Made by a program: the position numbers and the translations under genes
The notes under the pieces: model-generated
Database searches by the model: none
What the model was told of the DNA's origin: nothing
The model's input: the letters and a program-made list of their open reading frames with translations, nothing else
Source: Ectobacillus ponti
GTDB lineage: Bacteria; Bacillota; Bacilli; Bacillales; Bacillaceae_G
Direction of reading: 5' to 3'
Length of the DNA stretch: 64,000 nt
Assembly: GCF_024294785.1 (NCBI RefSeq)
Contig: NZ_JANCLT010000008.1
Location: 106,806 to 170,805 of the forward strand
Part shown: in pieces, positions 1 to 9,001 of the stretch
Numbering within the stretch: the first letter of the stretch is position 1
Layout: the number at the start of each line of letters is the position of its first letter

Positions 1-36
1 ATGGAATAAGAAACGATGAATGCAGTTTTGCGGAAC

Positions 37-79
37 AGCCTGTTCACTCTCCCTTTGCAGAGGGAGCGGACAGGCTTTT
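37..79 (+). terminator. Intrinsic terminator of a gene left of the window
   Basis: AGCCTGT and ACAGGCT arms with an inner CTCCC/GAGGG stem are followed by TTTTCTTT. No coding region is seen before it, so it probably ends a gene upstream of the window. Confidence 0.7.
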
Positions 80-232
80 CTTTAGCTTTCATCTGGTGTT
101 AGTCTTTTGACGTTACAATCAACTGTCCGCCAATTGGGTCTTATGCAACACAGCATCTCTTTCAAATGGTACAATGAGGAAAAAGTGATAGAGATATAGA
201 CTCTTTTCCAACCTTACAGGAGTGATAATTCA

Positions 233-1387
233 ATGAACAAAAAAGACATTGCGGACTTCCGCAAACAGCTCAAGCGCGACAATGACAGCCTGCGCATTCG
301 AGAGATTTTGCAGTTCTACATCCAGAAAGAAAGCGGGGAGGTCTTCCATCAGGAGCGGCGGGCGTTTGAAATGCTGGAGCAGGAACAGCAGGAGCTGCTG
401 CTTGGCGGCTTCAAGAAGGTTTTGACCGGACAGCTGGATGCGAAGCTTTTTCAGCTCAAATTTCAGCACGGTGCAGAGGATGCGGCCCAATATATCCTGT
501 ACAACGGACTGGAAGCTGACAGCGACACATGGGAGGATGGCATGGCAAGCCTTGTGGAGAAGATGTTCCGTGAGCAGCAGTATACCATGGATGCGGTTGT
601 GACCTTCATCCGGGGCGAGTATCGCAAGCCCGTCAAAAAGAAGGGGGAGGATGAGGAGCATGAAAGCAACCAGATCTATGCCAACTCCTTCATCCTTTGC
701 AGCGTCAATCGGACGGACATGCCCAAAAAAGCGCTGCTCTTTGACTACATCGAGCGGGAGTTTAAGTCCAATGTTGTCGTAGATGCCATTATTAATCTGG
801 CGGCCCCGCTGACAGGCTTCCTGTTCCCATGCTTCACTGACAATGCACGGGATGTGAATCACGTTCTGTACATGGCAGAAAAGGCAAACCAGCCGGATGA
901 AGCCTTTATTCAGCATGTGCTGCATTGTGAGAATGTGATTACCGCAGGAGAGGATAAAGAGGGCTTTGAGCATATTCTGAGCCGGGTGGCAGGAGATGCT
1001 GTCAGTACAGAGGTATTGGCCCAGGTCTACAAGGAAGTACAGCGGGTCATTGAGGAGCATGAAGAGGAAGAAGAGCCTCCGGTGCTGGACCAGCAGGATG
1101 TGGCCCGCATTTTGCAGGCAAGCGGCATTGAAGACACCTCAAGGGTGGAGCTGGCATTCCAAGAAGCATTCTACACCGAGGACCACCAGCTGAAGGCAAC
1201 AAGTGTGGTTCCAAACTATACAAGCAAGAGTGTGCGAATCAACACCGGAACGGCCCAGGTGTCTCTGTCTCCGCAAGACATGCACACCATGCGGTATGTC
1301 ATCTTGAATGGCAAGCGCTGCCTCATTCTTGAAGTGGAAGAAGACATTACCGTGGATGGCGTGAAGCTGCAGCCGGAGCAGTTCTAA
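233..1387 (+). CDS. DUF4317 domain-containing protein
   Basis: A 384-residue soluble protein that I recognise as the DUF4317 family of Firmicutes by its opening MNKKDIADFRKQ, the following charged helical region and overall length. No biochemical role is established for the family. The start is supported by ACAGGAGTG 7-8 bases before ATG. There is no signal peptide or membrane segment, and residues about 275-284 form an acidic EEHEEEEE stretch. It stands alone: a terminator lies on each side (37-79 and 1434-1470), so it is probably monocistronic. Family assignment is fairly sure; function is unknown. Confidence 0.85.
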   Translation: MNKKDIADFRKQLKRDNDSLRIREILQFYIQKESGEVFHQERRAFEMLEQEQQELLLGGFKKVLTGQLDAKLFQLKFQHGAEDAAQYILYNGLEADSDTWEDGMASLVEKMFREQQYTMDAVVTFIRGEYRKPVKKKGEDEEHESNQIYANSFILCSVNRTDMPKKALLFDYIEREFKSNVVVDAIINLAAPLTGFLFPCFTDNARDVNHVLYMAEKANQPDEAFIQHVLHCENVITAGEDKEGFEHILSRVAGDAVSTEVLAQVYKEVQRVIEEHEEEEEPPVLDQQDVARILQASGIEDTSRVELAFQEAFYTEDHQLKATSVVPNYTSKSVRINTGTAQVSLSPQDMHTMRYVILNGKRCLILEVEEDITVDGVKLQPEQF

Positions 1388-1433
1388 GGCGGCTTCCTGG
1401 TAAGGTCTATATCATATAGGTGTCAATAGAAAG

Positions 1434-1470
1434 CCACAGTCGCAGTTCATCGGCTGCGGCTTCTTTTTTT
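1434..1470 (+). terminator. Intrinsic terminator after the DUF4317 gene
   Basis: AGTCGCAG pairs with CTGCGGCT (one G-T pair) around an 8-base loop, followed by TCTTTTTTT. Confidence 0.7.
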
Positions 1471-1533
1471 GTGCATGGAATACGTGGTTGTGTCATTGTA
1501 TTATCTTTATTTCACCGCATAAACATATTCGAA

Positions 1534-1590
1534 TTGACGAATGAGACAGGCGCCTATAAAATGTATCGTATGCGATGTATCGTATCCGAT
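1534..1590 (+). promoter_or_regulatory. Promoter and tandem operator of the marR-mmpL operon
   Basis: TTGACG (1534-1539), 17 bases, TAAAAT (1557-1562) forms a near-consensus sigma-A promoter. Directly behind the -10 box are two adjoining 14-base direct repeats, GTATCGTATGCGAT (1563-1576) and GTATCGTATCCGAT (1577-1590), each an imperfect palindrome of the form ATCGTAT.CGAT. They cover the expected transcription start, where a MarR dimer would block transcription. The regulator is encoded 23 bases downstream, so autoregulation is the natural inference. Confidence 0.7.
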
Positions 1591-1612
1591 GTGTTAGAGA
1601 GGCGGGGGAAGA

Positions 1613-2140
1613 TTGGAAAGAGCGGCTTTTATTCGGGAATCTATTGATTTTCTGCAAAGCTATATGATGAAAAGCCTGCAGAAGCATGCTGAGGAGCAGG
1701 GGGTCACCATTCCGCAAGCAAGAGTAATAGGAGAAGTGTTTGCCCATCAAGCCATCAGCATTAAGCAGTTGTCTCAAAACCTGAGAATGACCCAAAGCAC
1801 CGTTTCAGATATCGTAGAACGGCTGACGGCAAAAGGCCTTCTGGTGAAGGCTCCTAATCCTGGGGACAAACGCTCTGTTGCGATTTCCCTGTCTGCTGAG
1901 CTTGCCGGAGATATAAATGAGAACATCTCAGAAATCAGCACGCGGTCATTGGCAGGTATAATGAATCTTCTAAAACAAGATGAACAGGAGATTGTAGAGA
2001 AGGGAATGCAGCTGCTGGTAACAGCTGCGAAACGGAAAATGGAGGAAGAAGGCATGGAATTCTATGAATTCTTTCATGTTCTGTACTTCCAGGGAGACAA
2101 CAAATCAGAGATGAAAAGTAGCGGGGAGGATACAAGGTGA
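1613..2140 (+). CDS. MarR-family transcriptional regulator (YdgG-like)
   Basis: A 175-residue winged-helix regulator. Residues about 50-90 carry the MarR fold (SIKQLSQNLRMTQSTVSDIV recognition helix, then a LLVKAPNPGDKRSVAISL wing). The start is TTG, preceded by GGCGGGGGA; an in-frame TAG at 1595-1597 rules out an upstream start. Its stop overlaps the GTG start of the MMPL exporter, so the two are translationally coupled. The order MarR then MMPL matches ydgG-ydgH of Bacillus subtilis. It probably represses the operon through the tandem operator at 1563-1590; the inducing ligand cannot be read from sequence. Confidence 0.88.
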   Translation: MERAAFIRESIDFLQSYMMKSLQKHAEEQGVTIPQARVIGEVFAHQAISIKQLSQNLRMTQSTVSDIVERLTAKGLLVKAPNPGDKRSVAISLSAELAGDINENISEISTRSLAGIMNLLKQDEQEIVEKGMQLLVTAAKRKMEEEGMEFYEFFHVLYFQGDNKSEMKSSGEDTR

Positions 2141-5100
2141 GAGCAATTATAAAAGGCCGTTGGGCTATAGCCGCAATCTGGCTGGTGATTATGATCGTGC
2201 TTACGGTCATTCAGCCCGACATTAATGCCATACTGCGGGACAAGGGGCAGCAGGGAGCGAGCAGCGACAGCAACTCCGTCATCGCAGATGGTATTTTGAA
2301 GAAGATGGATGCTTCTAAGGGTACGAATAATCTGATCGTTTTCTATGATAAAAATAAGATTTCGCAAGCTGAAATGGACAAAATCGGCGATGCCGTAGAG
2401 ACAATCCGTGACAGCGGCAAAGAGCTGGGAATTACAGATATGATTGATCCTTTTGGTATGCCGGATGCGAAGAGCTCTTTAGTGTCCAAAGACGGCACGA
2501 CCCTTATGGTGAGCTTGAAGCTTGATAAAAAGGGAAGAGAAGTAGATGACATCAAGAAGGATTTTGAAAGCAAGCTCAGCAAAGTGCCGGTGGAATACTA
2601 TCTGAGCGGGGAAGACTTCATCAATAATGATTATCTGAAGGCATCTTTAACGGGAGTGGAAAAGAGTGCGGCATTGACGGTCATCTTTATTTTGGCCGTG
2701 CTGGTCATCGCATTCCGGTCCGTCGTAACGCCATTGGTATCCCTGGTGGCTGTAGCCTTTTCCTATCTTGTTTCCATGGGAATTGCCGCTCAATTAATCG
2801 ACAAAGCCGGGTTTCCGCTTACCAGTTTGACCCAAATGCTGTTGGTGCTGATCCTTTTCGGGATTGGAACCGATTATAACATCCTGCTGTTCAACCGGTT
2901 CAGGGAGGAGCTGTCCCTTGGCCACTCGGTCGATCAAGCAATTGTAAGCACCTATAAAACGGCGGGCAAGACAATTGCTTACAGTATACTCACTGTATTT
3001 ATTGCTTTCTTGGCGCTTGTGTTTGCCGAGTCTCCAATTTATAAATCCGGTGTTGTGGTTGCGATTGGTGTAACGGTACTGTTGCTTCAAATTGTAACGC
3101 TGACGCCGTTTATGATGAAGGTTTTGGGCAAAAAGCTGTTTTGGCCTTCCAAGAACGCCGGCGGCCATGGGGAGAATAAGTTTTGGGCCATCACCTCCTC
3201 CTTCGCCATCAAGCGTCCGCTTCTGTCCGTGGTTGTGATTCTGCTGATCATCGGGCCAACTATGTATTTTCATCAGGAGAAGCTCAACTTCGATACAATT
3301 GGTGAGCTTGGAGACAAGTACTCTTCTACGCAAGGCTTTCATATCATTGCGAAGCACTTCGGCAAAGGGCAAGCCATGCCTGCCACTGTCGTGATTGAGA
3401 GCAGCAAAGCACTTGATCATAACGAATCACTTGCGGTCATTGATGCTGTAACGGAGAGGCTGAAGTCGATTGAGGGAGTAAAGCAGGTTTCCTCCATCAC
3501 ACAGCCTCAGGGCAAGCAGGTTGAGGGCTTTTACGTTGACAATCAGGTGGGATCGGTTACGGATGGTCTTTCCAAGACACAAAGTGGCGTTGATCAAATC
3601 AATGATGGATTAAAGCTGGCGCAGGATAAGCTGGCATCAGCAGACTTTTCCAAGGTCGGCCAGATGGTTGATGGCACTGCTAAGCTCCAGGAAGGCATGA
3701 CTGCTTTAACGGATGGATTAGAGAAAATCCAGGCCGGTATAAACGGTTCAAGCAATACGCAGACAATCAGCAGCGGAATGGCTGCGATTGAAACAAACCT
3801 TACAAAGATGAGCAGCGGAGTAGCCCTGCTGGCTGATCGCTATGGGAACATGCAGGCCGGCTATGCGGAGATGGGCAACCACTATCAAGCGGCTGCACAG
3901 GCTCTTCTTGGTGTGAAAAGTGCGCTTTCGCAGATGCAATGGATGGTGGATGCTTTAGGCGGCAGCTATGCAAATGCTGCCAGCGACCCGAACTATCAGG
4001 CATTGAAGCAGACCATCAATCAGTTGTCCTCATCGTTGAGCCAGATTACACCTGAAGGAATACAGCAACTGGATAAGAATTATAATACAGTGACTGCCGG
4101 CTTTGCTGAGGCAAATAAGAATCTGACAAGCATGAGCAGCGGTCTGTCCCAAATGGCAGCCGGCTTAAAGAAGCTGGAAGAGGGGCTTGGTCAGGCATCT
4201 GATGGAATTGGCACTATTGTGACGAATATGAACCGTGTCAATGACGGGCTCGGCCAAATGAAGGCGGGCCAGCAGCAGCTGGCGGACGGCCTCGGCGGAT
4301 TCAGTATCTTCGGCCAGAAGCTGGCGGATGTCAATGGCGGGTTAACGCAAATTTCTGATGGCATTCAGCAAACAAACGGCTTCCTGACGCAATATAAAAC
4401 AAGCAAAACGTTCTTTATGCCAGCGGAAGCATTAGCTGACAAGGACTTTAAGAAGGCAATGGACTCCTTTATGTCCAAGGATAGAAAGATTACAAAGCTC
4501 CTCGTTGTTCTAAAAGCCGACCCGTATTCTGAGGAAGCTCTAAAGACAATTGATCAAATGAATGCAGCTGTTGCCAATGTGGTGAAAGGCACAGATTTAT
4601 CAGGTGCCAAGTTTGGTACATCCGGACCAAGCGCCATGACAAATGATACGAATAACATATTGAGCCGGGATTTGAAGAAAACAACGGCTATTGTCATCGC
4701 GGGCGTCTTGCTGGTGCTGTTCTTTGTCATCCGATCCTTCTGGATACCAGTGTTCATCACGGCATCCCTTGTGGGCGCGTACTATGCAGCGATGTTCGCC
4801 ATCAACTATATGTTCATAGATTTACAGGGATTTGCAGGGATTTCGTCCTTCGTTCCATTTTTCTCCTTTATTATTATTGTCGCTTTGGGAGTGGACTACA
4901 GCATATTCCTGATGATGCGCTTTAAGGAGTATCCGCATTTGTCGTCGAAAGAGGCCATTGTGCTGGCTTCAAAGCATACCGGCGGTGTCATCATTTCAGC
5001 TGTCATTATCCTTGGAGGCACCTTTGCCACGCTCATGCCTTCCGGACTCGTACTTTTATCTGAGTTGGCCATAGCTGTCATTACAGGACTCATCGTGCTT

Positions 5101-5217
5101 TGCTTCATACTGCTTCCTATTTTCTTGCCGGCGATGATTGCCCTTCCGGATGCGTTGAAAAAAGGATCTGGTGGAAAAGAGAAGGATGAGTTTAATTTAG
5201 AGGAAAAGGCAATGTAA
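2137..5217 (+). CDS. MMPL/RND-family exporter (YdgH-like)
   Basis: A 1026-residue membrane transporter of the MMPL branch of the RND superfamily. It has an N-terminal membrane helix (about 8-26), a first extracellular domain, a membrane bundle with the signature GIGTDYNILLFNR (about 247-259), a long extracellular domain (about 390-800) and a second bundle with ALGVDYSIFLMMR. The second extracellular domain is full of repeated DGLxxxxxGL-type heptads, predicted to form a long helical hairpin. The GTG start overlaps the marR stop and follows GGGGAGGA. It is likely proton-driven and exports a lipid or toxic compound under MarR control; the substrate is unknown. A terminator follows at 5258-5306. 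Confidence 0.88.
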   Translation: MRAIIKGRWAIAAIWLVIMIVLTVIQPDINAILRDKGQQGASSDSNSVIADGILKKMDASKGTNNLIVFYDKNKISQAEMDKIGDAVETIRDSGKELGITDMIDPFGMPDAKSSLVSKDGTTLMVSLKLDKKGREVDDIKKDFESKLSKVPVEYYLSGEDFINNDYLKASLTGVEKSAALTVIFILAVLVIAFRSVVTPLVSLVAVAFSYLVSMGIAAQLIDKAGFPLTSLTQMLLVLILFGIGTDYNILLFNRFREELSLGHSVDQAIVSTYKTAGKTIAYSILTVFIAFLALVFAESPIYKSGVVVAIGVTVLLLQIVTLTPFMMKVLGKKLFWPSKNAGGHGENKFWAITSSFAIKRPLLSVVVILLIIGPTMYFHQEKLNFDTIGELGDKYSSTQGFHIIAKHFGKGQAMPATVVIESSKALDHNESLAVIDAVTERLKSIEGVKQVSSITQPQGKQVEGFYVDNQVGSVTDGLSKTQSGVDQINDGLKLAQDKLASADFSKVGQMVDGTAKLQEGMTALTDGLEKIQAGINGSSNTQTISSGMAAIETNLTKMSSGVALLADRYGNMQAGYAEMGNHYQAAAQALLGVKSALSQMQWMVDALGGSYANAASDPNYQALKQTINQLSSSLSQITPEGIQQLDKNYNTVTAGFAEANKNLTSMSSGLSQMAAGLKKLEEGLGQASDGIGTIVTNMNRVNDGLGQMKAGQQQLADGLGGFSIFGQKLADVNGGLTQISDGIQQTNGFLTQYKTSKTFFMPAEALADKDFKKAMDSFMSKDRKITKLLVVLKADPYSEEALKTIDQMNAAVANVVKGTDLSGAKFGTSGPSAMTNDTNNILSRDLKKTTAIVIAGVLLVLFFVIRSFWIPVFITASLVGAYYAAMFAINYMFIDLQGFAGISSFVPFFSFIIIVALGVDYSIFLMMRFKEYPHLSSKEAIVLASKHTGGVIISAVIILGGTFATLMPSGLVLLSELAIAVITGLIVLCFILLPIFLPAMIALPDALKKGSGGKEKDEFNLEEKAM

Positions 5218-5257
5218 GTAAGGAGTTAGCCAGCACGGATTGCTGCTGGAATTACAT

Positions 5258-5306
5258 GAAAAGCCGATTCACTTTCCATTTTACAGGAATGTGAGTCGGC
5301 TTTTTC
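5258..5306 (+). terminator. Intrinsic terminator of the MMPL operon
   Basis: AGCCGATTCAC pairs with GTGAGTCGGCT (one G-T pair) and is followed by TTTTTCTG. It lies between convergent genes. Confidence 0.85.
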
Positions 5307-5315
5307 TGTGTTAAT

Positions 5316-6005
5316 TTAAACGGCTTTTATTGAATTCTTATCTGCGTCTATTTTTTCTGCTTCTGCATCTAGAAGTCCAAACCTTTGTAAAATCGGTTGA
5401 ACCTTCTTCATAAAGTACCCCAGTAATGGGGCAAACAACAGCATTCCAATTATGGTTCCTTCCCTTAATGTCAGCGGCAGCGAGAGTCCAAATGTAAGCA
5501 GAACTGCGATAAGAATGCATGAAATGTCAGCTGATTGTCTTACTGCAATAAATCTCCATTTTGTTTTTCCGGCCAATGCCATACAAAATGCTTCCAATGG
5601 GAACGTTACAATGTCCAGTACCATCATGGCTGCTATTGCAAAAGACAGTACTGTCAGGGCAGCAAGGAATAATGTCAGTTTCATCATATAACCATCAATG
5701 ACAACAGCGCCCAAAACATCATACAAAATGAAATTGACAACAACACCAATGAGAAGGGTCACAGGTACTTGTAAGAGGTAGCGGAGATGAAAATCCTTTC
5801 TCAGGATGACCCACTGGCCTACTATACAAGCACTATTTAACATCATGCCGAGGGTCCCTACTTTAATTCCAGATAAATAAAAGATAGATTGTGATACTGC
5901 ATCCCACGCCCCAACACCAATGGACACTTTTAATGTGAAAGCTGCACCAATCCCGACGATCATCACCAATATCGATAATAGAAGCATTCTTTTTAGCTGT
6001 TTCAC
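5316..6005 (-). CDS. YczE/YyaS/YitT-family membrane protein
   Basis: A 229-residue integral membrane protein with about five hydrophobic helices and the family's early SIGVGAWDAV motif (residues 29-38). YczE-like proteins are poorly understood; B. subtilis YczE is needed for full surfactin-type lipopeptide production, but that role cannot be assumed here. The start is GTG with GGAGG eight bases upstream on the minus strand. It is a single gene, convergent with the MMPL operon. Confidence 0.75.
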   Translation of the reverse strand: MKQLKRMLLLSILVMIVGIGAAFTLKVSIGVGAWDAVSQSIFYLSGIKVGTLGMMLNSACIVGQWVILRKDFHLRYLLQVPVTLLIGVVVNFILYDVLGAVVIDGYMMKLTLFLAALTVLSFAIAAMMVLDIVTFPLEAFCMALAGKTKWRFIAVRQSADISCILIAVLLTFGLSLPLTLREGTIIGMLLFAPLLGYFMKKVQPILQRFGLLDAEAEKIDADKNSIKAV

Positions 6006-6212
6006 TCTTCTTTCCTCCAGCCTTTTCCTCTTGTGTTATTTATTCTAGCTGTCCCTTTCGTTTATAACAAATACTTATGCCTTATATCAGAATATGCTTA
6101 ATGGGTATTTCTAAGATATATGTGTTAAAGCATGAAAAGGGTGCCGTACATCCACGGTTTACAAGCCTTCTTTCCTAGACAACTTTATCTTTGAATATTC
6201 AATAAATTTATG

Positions 6213-6241
6213 TTGATACATCATAAATGATGACATAGTAT
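6213..6241 (+). promoter_or_regulatory. Promoter with palindrome upstream of the YdeI-like gene
   Basis: TTGATA (6213-6218), 17 bases, TAGTAT (6236-6241). The spacer contains the perfect palindrome CATCATAAATGATG (6219-6232), a possible operator for an unknown repressor. The rest of the 294-base gap (6006-6299) shows nothing else I can name. Confidence 0.5.
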
Positions 6242-6299
6242 GAATAGTTAAGTGAAATGAAAAAGTGGCAGGAAGCATTTGATCGGGGTGGCTTGAATT

Positions 6300-6896
6300 A
6301 TGGAGAATAGAAATCCTAAGGTAGACGAATTTGTAAGCAGAACTGGTAAATGGAGAGATGAGTATGAGAAGCTGAGGGAGGTCGTTCTTGGCTGTGGGTT
6401 AACGGAAGAATGGAAGTGGATGCATCCTTGCTACACGCTTGAGAACAAGAACATTGTGTTAATACATGGATTTAAAGAGTATTGTGCACTTCTGTTTCAT
6501 AAAGGTGCTTTATTACAGGATGCCCATGGGATTCTGGTCCGACAAACGGAGAATGTACAGGCGGCGCGCCAGATTCGGTTCACGCATGTACAAGAAATAA
6601 TTGAAATGGAAAGTGTTCTGAAATCCTATATTGCTGAGGCTGTGGAAGCTGAAAAAGCAGGTTTGGAAGTGAAGCTGAAGGAGCACGCAGAATTCGTAAT
6701 TCCTGAAGAACTCCAAAATACATTTGCTGAAATGCCGGACTTGCAGCCTGCTTTCGAAGCATTGACTCCGGGACGGCAAAGGGCATATATTCTTCATTTT
6801 TCTGCACCCAAGCAATCGAAAACCCGCAAATCGAGGATTGAAAAATGCATAGGGAATATTCTCGAAGGAAAGGGATTAAAGGATTCGTATACATGA
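6300..6896 (+). CDS. YdeI/OmpD-associated family protein
   Basis: A 198-residue soluble protein with an N-terminal DUF1801-like region (residues about 8-110, with KWMHPCYTLENKNIVLIHGF and FHKGALL) and a C-terminal YdeI-type segment containing LTPGRQRAYILHFSAPKQSK, which is followed by a basic tail. Both parts together are typical of Bacillus YdeI. The molecular function of the family is not established. It starts at ATG after a modest GGGGTGG site and has its own promoter at 6213-6241. Confidence 0.8.
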   Translation: MENRNPKVDEFVSRTGKWRDEYEKLREVVLGCGLTEEWKWMHPCYTLENKNIVLIHGFKEYCALLFHKGALLQDAHGILVRQTENVQAARQIRFTHVQEIIEMESVLKSYIAEAVEAEKAGLEVKLKEHAEFVIPEELQNTFAEMPDLQPAFEALTPGRQRAYILHFSAPKQSKTRKSRIEKCIGNILEGKGLKDSYT

Positions 6897-7103
6897 ATGA
6901 GTCTTACAACAGGCAAGTGAACCCTGTACTATCAGGGTATTCCACGCTATGACAAGGAAGGTGGGAATGGTGTCATTTTTTCCTGTTACATATTCCATAC
7001 CGTCCGGCCAAGCGCTTCTGCAGCTTGTAAAGCAGAGCTATAGCATAGAGGGAACAGCTGCCTGCAGGTTTTGGCAGTTGGGCTCCCATGCGACTTACAG
7101 CAC

Positions 7104-7147
7104 AAAGAAAAAGAAGGAAGCCATGACGACTTCCTTCTTTTATTTTT
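7104..7147. terminator. Bidirectional terminator
   Basis: AAAGAAGGAAG (7110-7120) pairs with CTTCCTTCTTT (7130-7140), with a T-rich tail on the plus strand and a TTTTTC tail on the minus strand. It serves the L,D-transpeptidase gene on the minus strand and probably the YdeI-like gene on the plus strand. Confidence 0.75.
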
Positions 7148-8582
7148 AATATACAACCACCGGCTGATGTGTAGTGAGGTTATCATACACGGTTTTCGCA
7201 ACGCTCGGAGGAACGTTGACGCAGCCGCCGGAGCCGGCAGTCAGGTAGGCGTTGCTTGCCCAGTTGGTGCGCCAGCTCGCATCGTGGAAGCCCTGTCCGC
7301 TGTTGGTGAACGGCGCCCAGTAATCGACTTTCACCGAGTAGCTTCCGCCGTGGCCTACCGAGGTGCCCTTCAGGGTGGCAGGAGTCCGCTTGTACAGGAT
7401 GTACCAAACACCCGGTGATGTGTCTTCCGCTGTGTTATGCCGTCCTGTTACAACAGGTGTGGTGAACACAAGCTGGCCGTTGCGGTACAGCCAAATGCGC
7501 TGCTCTTGGATGGAAACTTCGGCATACGTGTCACCGATGCCGTTGTTCGCAGTCGTGTTGTAGCCGTAGCCCTCGCCTTCCCAGCCATTCCCGGAAATGT
7601 TGGCGGCCGCAAGAGATTTGGTTCCCTTTTCAAAGGCATCCGCAATCTGCGCTGCTTCCCTTTCCCTGTTGAGCGCCCAGCCATAGCCTTCTCCTTGTAC
7701 GGAAATCGTGGCGCCTGCGTGGGTCTTGAAGGTGAACGGCTTGTTCAATGTAGCCTGTGCGCTGTTGATCTCCGCAATTTTGTTTTTGATCAGCGCTGTA
7801 TCAATCGTAAGTTTCATGTCCTTCGCCACAGAAGCGTTTTGGATCAGGTCACTTGCTTTTAGGGAATACACCTTGTCCTGCACCTTATACTCAGTGGATT
7901 GCTGCAGAAGCGCCTCCAGCTTATTCTTCTCGTCCTTCACAACCTGGCTGTCTTCCTTGATTGGCTGTGTATATGCCGGATTGAGATGAACTTCACTATT
8001 ATATTCCTGCTTCTCGTAGTCCTTCAGCAGGCTGGCAACGTCATATTGCTGTCCGTCCACACTTTTTACAACCTTGATTGTACCCTTCTCGAGAACTGCC
8101 TGCGCATCCTGCGGCGCCTTCAGCTCCTTATTCATGGCCAGGAGCTTTTCTTCCACCTGCTTCTTCAGCGTTTGGCTCCGGTATTGATCTAATTCGCCCG
8201 GCAGCAAGGAATACCTTACTTCCTTTGAAGAAGGGAAGAAGGTTTGTTGGCTTTTCAACAGCTTTTGGACTTCAGACAAATCCTTGTCCGCAAAGGCCAT
8301 TTTGGTATCCTTTTCATCAATGACGCGATTTTTCCCAATATAGACTTCATTTTTCAGCACGGATGATTTCAGCTTGCTGAGCGCTTCTTCAGCAGTCAGG
8401 CCGCCGACGCTTGTATCATTGATTTTCACGTTTTTATTAAAATGGGTAGCCTGATAATAGCCGACTGCCGCTACTATAGCAGCGCTGACAACCACAGGTG
8501 CGGCAATCTTCCAGCTCCAAGAGCGTTTGGGCGCGTGGGTCTGCCGTCTTCCTACTTCCAATTCATTCATTGCATTTTCCAT
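7146..8582 (-). CDS. L,D-transpeptidase with peptidoglycan-binding domains
   Basis: A 478-residue membrane-anchored cell-wall enzyme. Residues 1-22 are basic cytoplasmic tail, about 24-44 a membrane anchor, about 50-330 two PG_binding_4-type modules (the second ending VQGEGYGWALNRE), and about 350-478 a YkuD catalytic domain. The catalytic pair is visible: His433 in GFHDASW and Cys454 in GSGGCVN. The usual SHGC motif reads SGGC here, a tolerated variant. Such enzymes make 3-3 peptide cross-links or trim peptidoglycan outside the membrane. The start has AGGGGGA upstream. Monocistronic, with a terminator at 7104-7147. Confidence 0.9.
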   Translation of the reverse strand: MENAMNELEVGRRQTHAPKRSWSWKIAAPVVVSAAIVAAVGYYQATHFNKNVKINDTSVGGLTAEEALSKLKSSVLKNEVYIGKNRVIDEKDTKMAFADKDLSEVQKLLKSQQTFFPSSKEVRYSLLPGELDQYRSQTLKKQVEEKLLAMNKELKAPQDAQAVLEKGTIKVVKSVDGQQYDVASLLKDYEKQEYNSEVHLNPAYTQPIKEDSQVVKDEKNKLEALLQQSTEYKVQDKVYSLKASDLIQNASVAKDMKLTIDTALIKNKIAEINSAQATLNKPFTFKTHAGATISVQGEGYGWALNREREAAQIADAFEKGTKSLAAANISGNGWEGEGYGYNTTANNGIGDTYAEVSIQEQRIWLYRNGQLVFTTPVVTGRHNTAEDTSPGVWYILYKRTPATLKGTSVGHGGSYSVKVDYWAPFTNSGQGFHDASWRTNWASNAYLTAGSGGCVNVPPSVAKTVYDNLTTHQPVVVY

Positions 8583-9001
8583 CGATATTCCCCCTGCATA
8601 CCTTATAGCTGACTATAGTCTGTTTTAGCTCTCATTATTTTACCTGAATACTTAAATGACTAGTAACTATTTTACTAGATTATAAGTTGTAAATTTTGTC
8701 GTTATTTGTATATCAATGAAATTTTGTATGGAAATTCCTATATTGAATTTTAATAAGATGAAAAACAAAACTTCACTTACATACATTACAGGCAACTGCT
8801 TCATAAGTAAATTAAATTTTAACACTTATATGAGAAATTGTAACCAAAATGAAATGTTTTTGTAAAGAAATGTGGTCTGAAAATGTCATTTTTTTGCGGG
8901 GCACTTTTTTTAATTACAAAAAATGTCTTATGGGCTTCTGCTATTATAATAGAACATGGACGGCTTTGGCTGGCGAGAAGAGTGTGCTTGGGGGGATTGT
9001 T
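8583..9001. other. AT-rich intergenic region
   Basis: A 419-base spacer between divergent genes. I see a TATAAT box at 8945-8950 on the plus strand, correctly placed for transcription of the TauE/SafE gene starting near 8957, but no convincing -35 box. No gene or RNA structure is recognisable in the rest. Confidence 0.5.

Noticed and set aside
6920-6939. ACCCTG/CAGGGT hairpin after the YdeI-like gene as a terminator
   Set aside because: Only six pairs and no T-run; the stronger bidirectional terminator at 7104-7147 serves.
8849-9001. N-terminal extension of the TauE/SafE gene from an ATG at 8849
   Set aside because: It would start before the TATAAT at 8945, has no ribosome site and adds a non-homologous tail; TTG at 9002 fits better.
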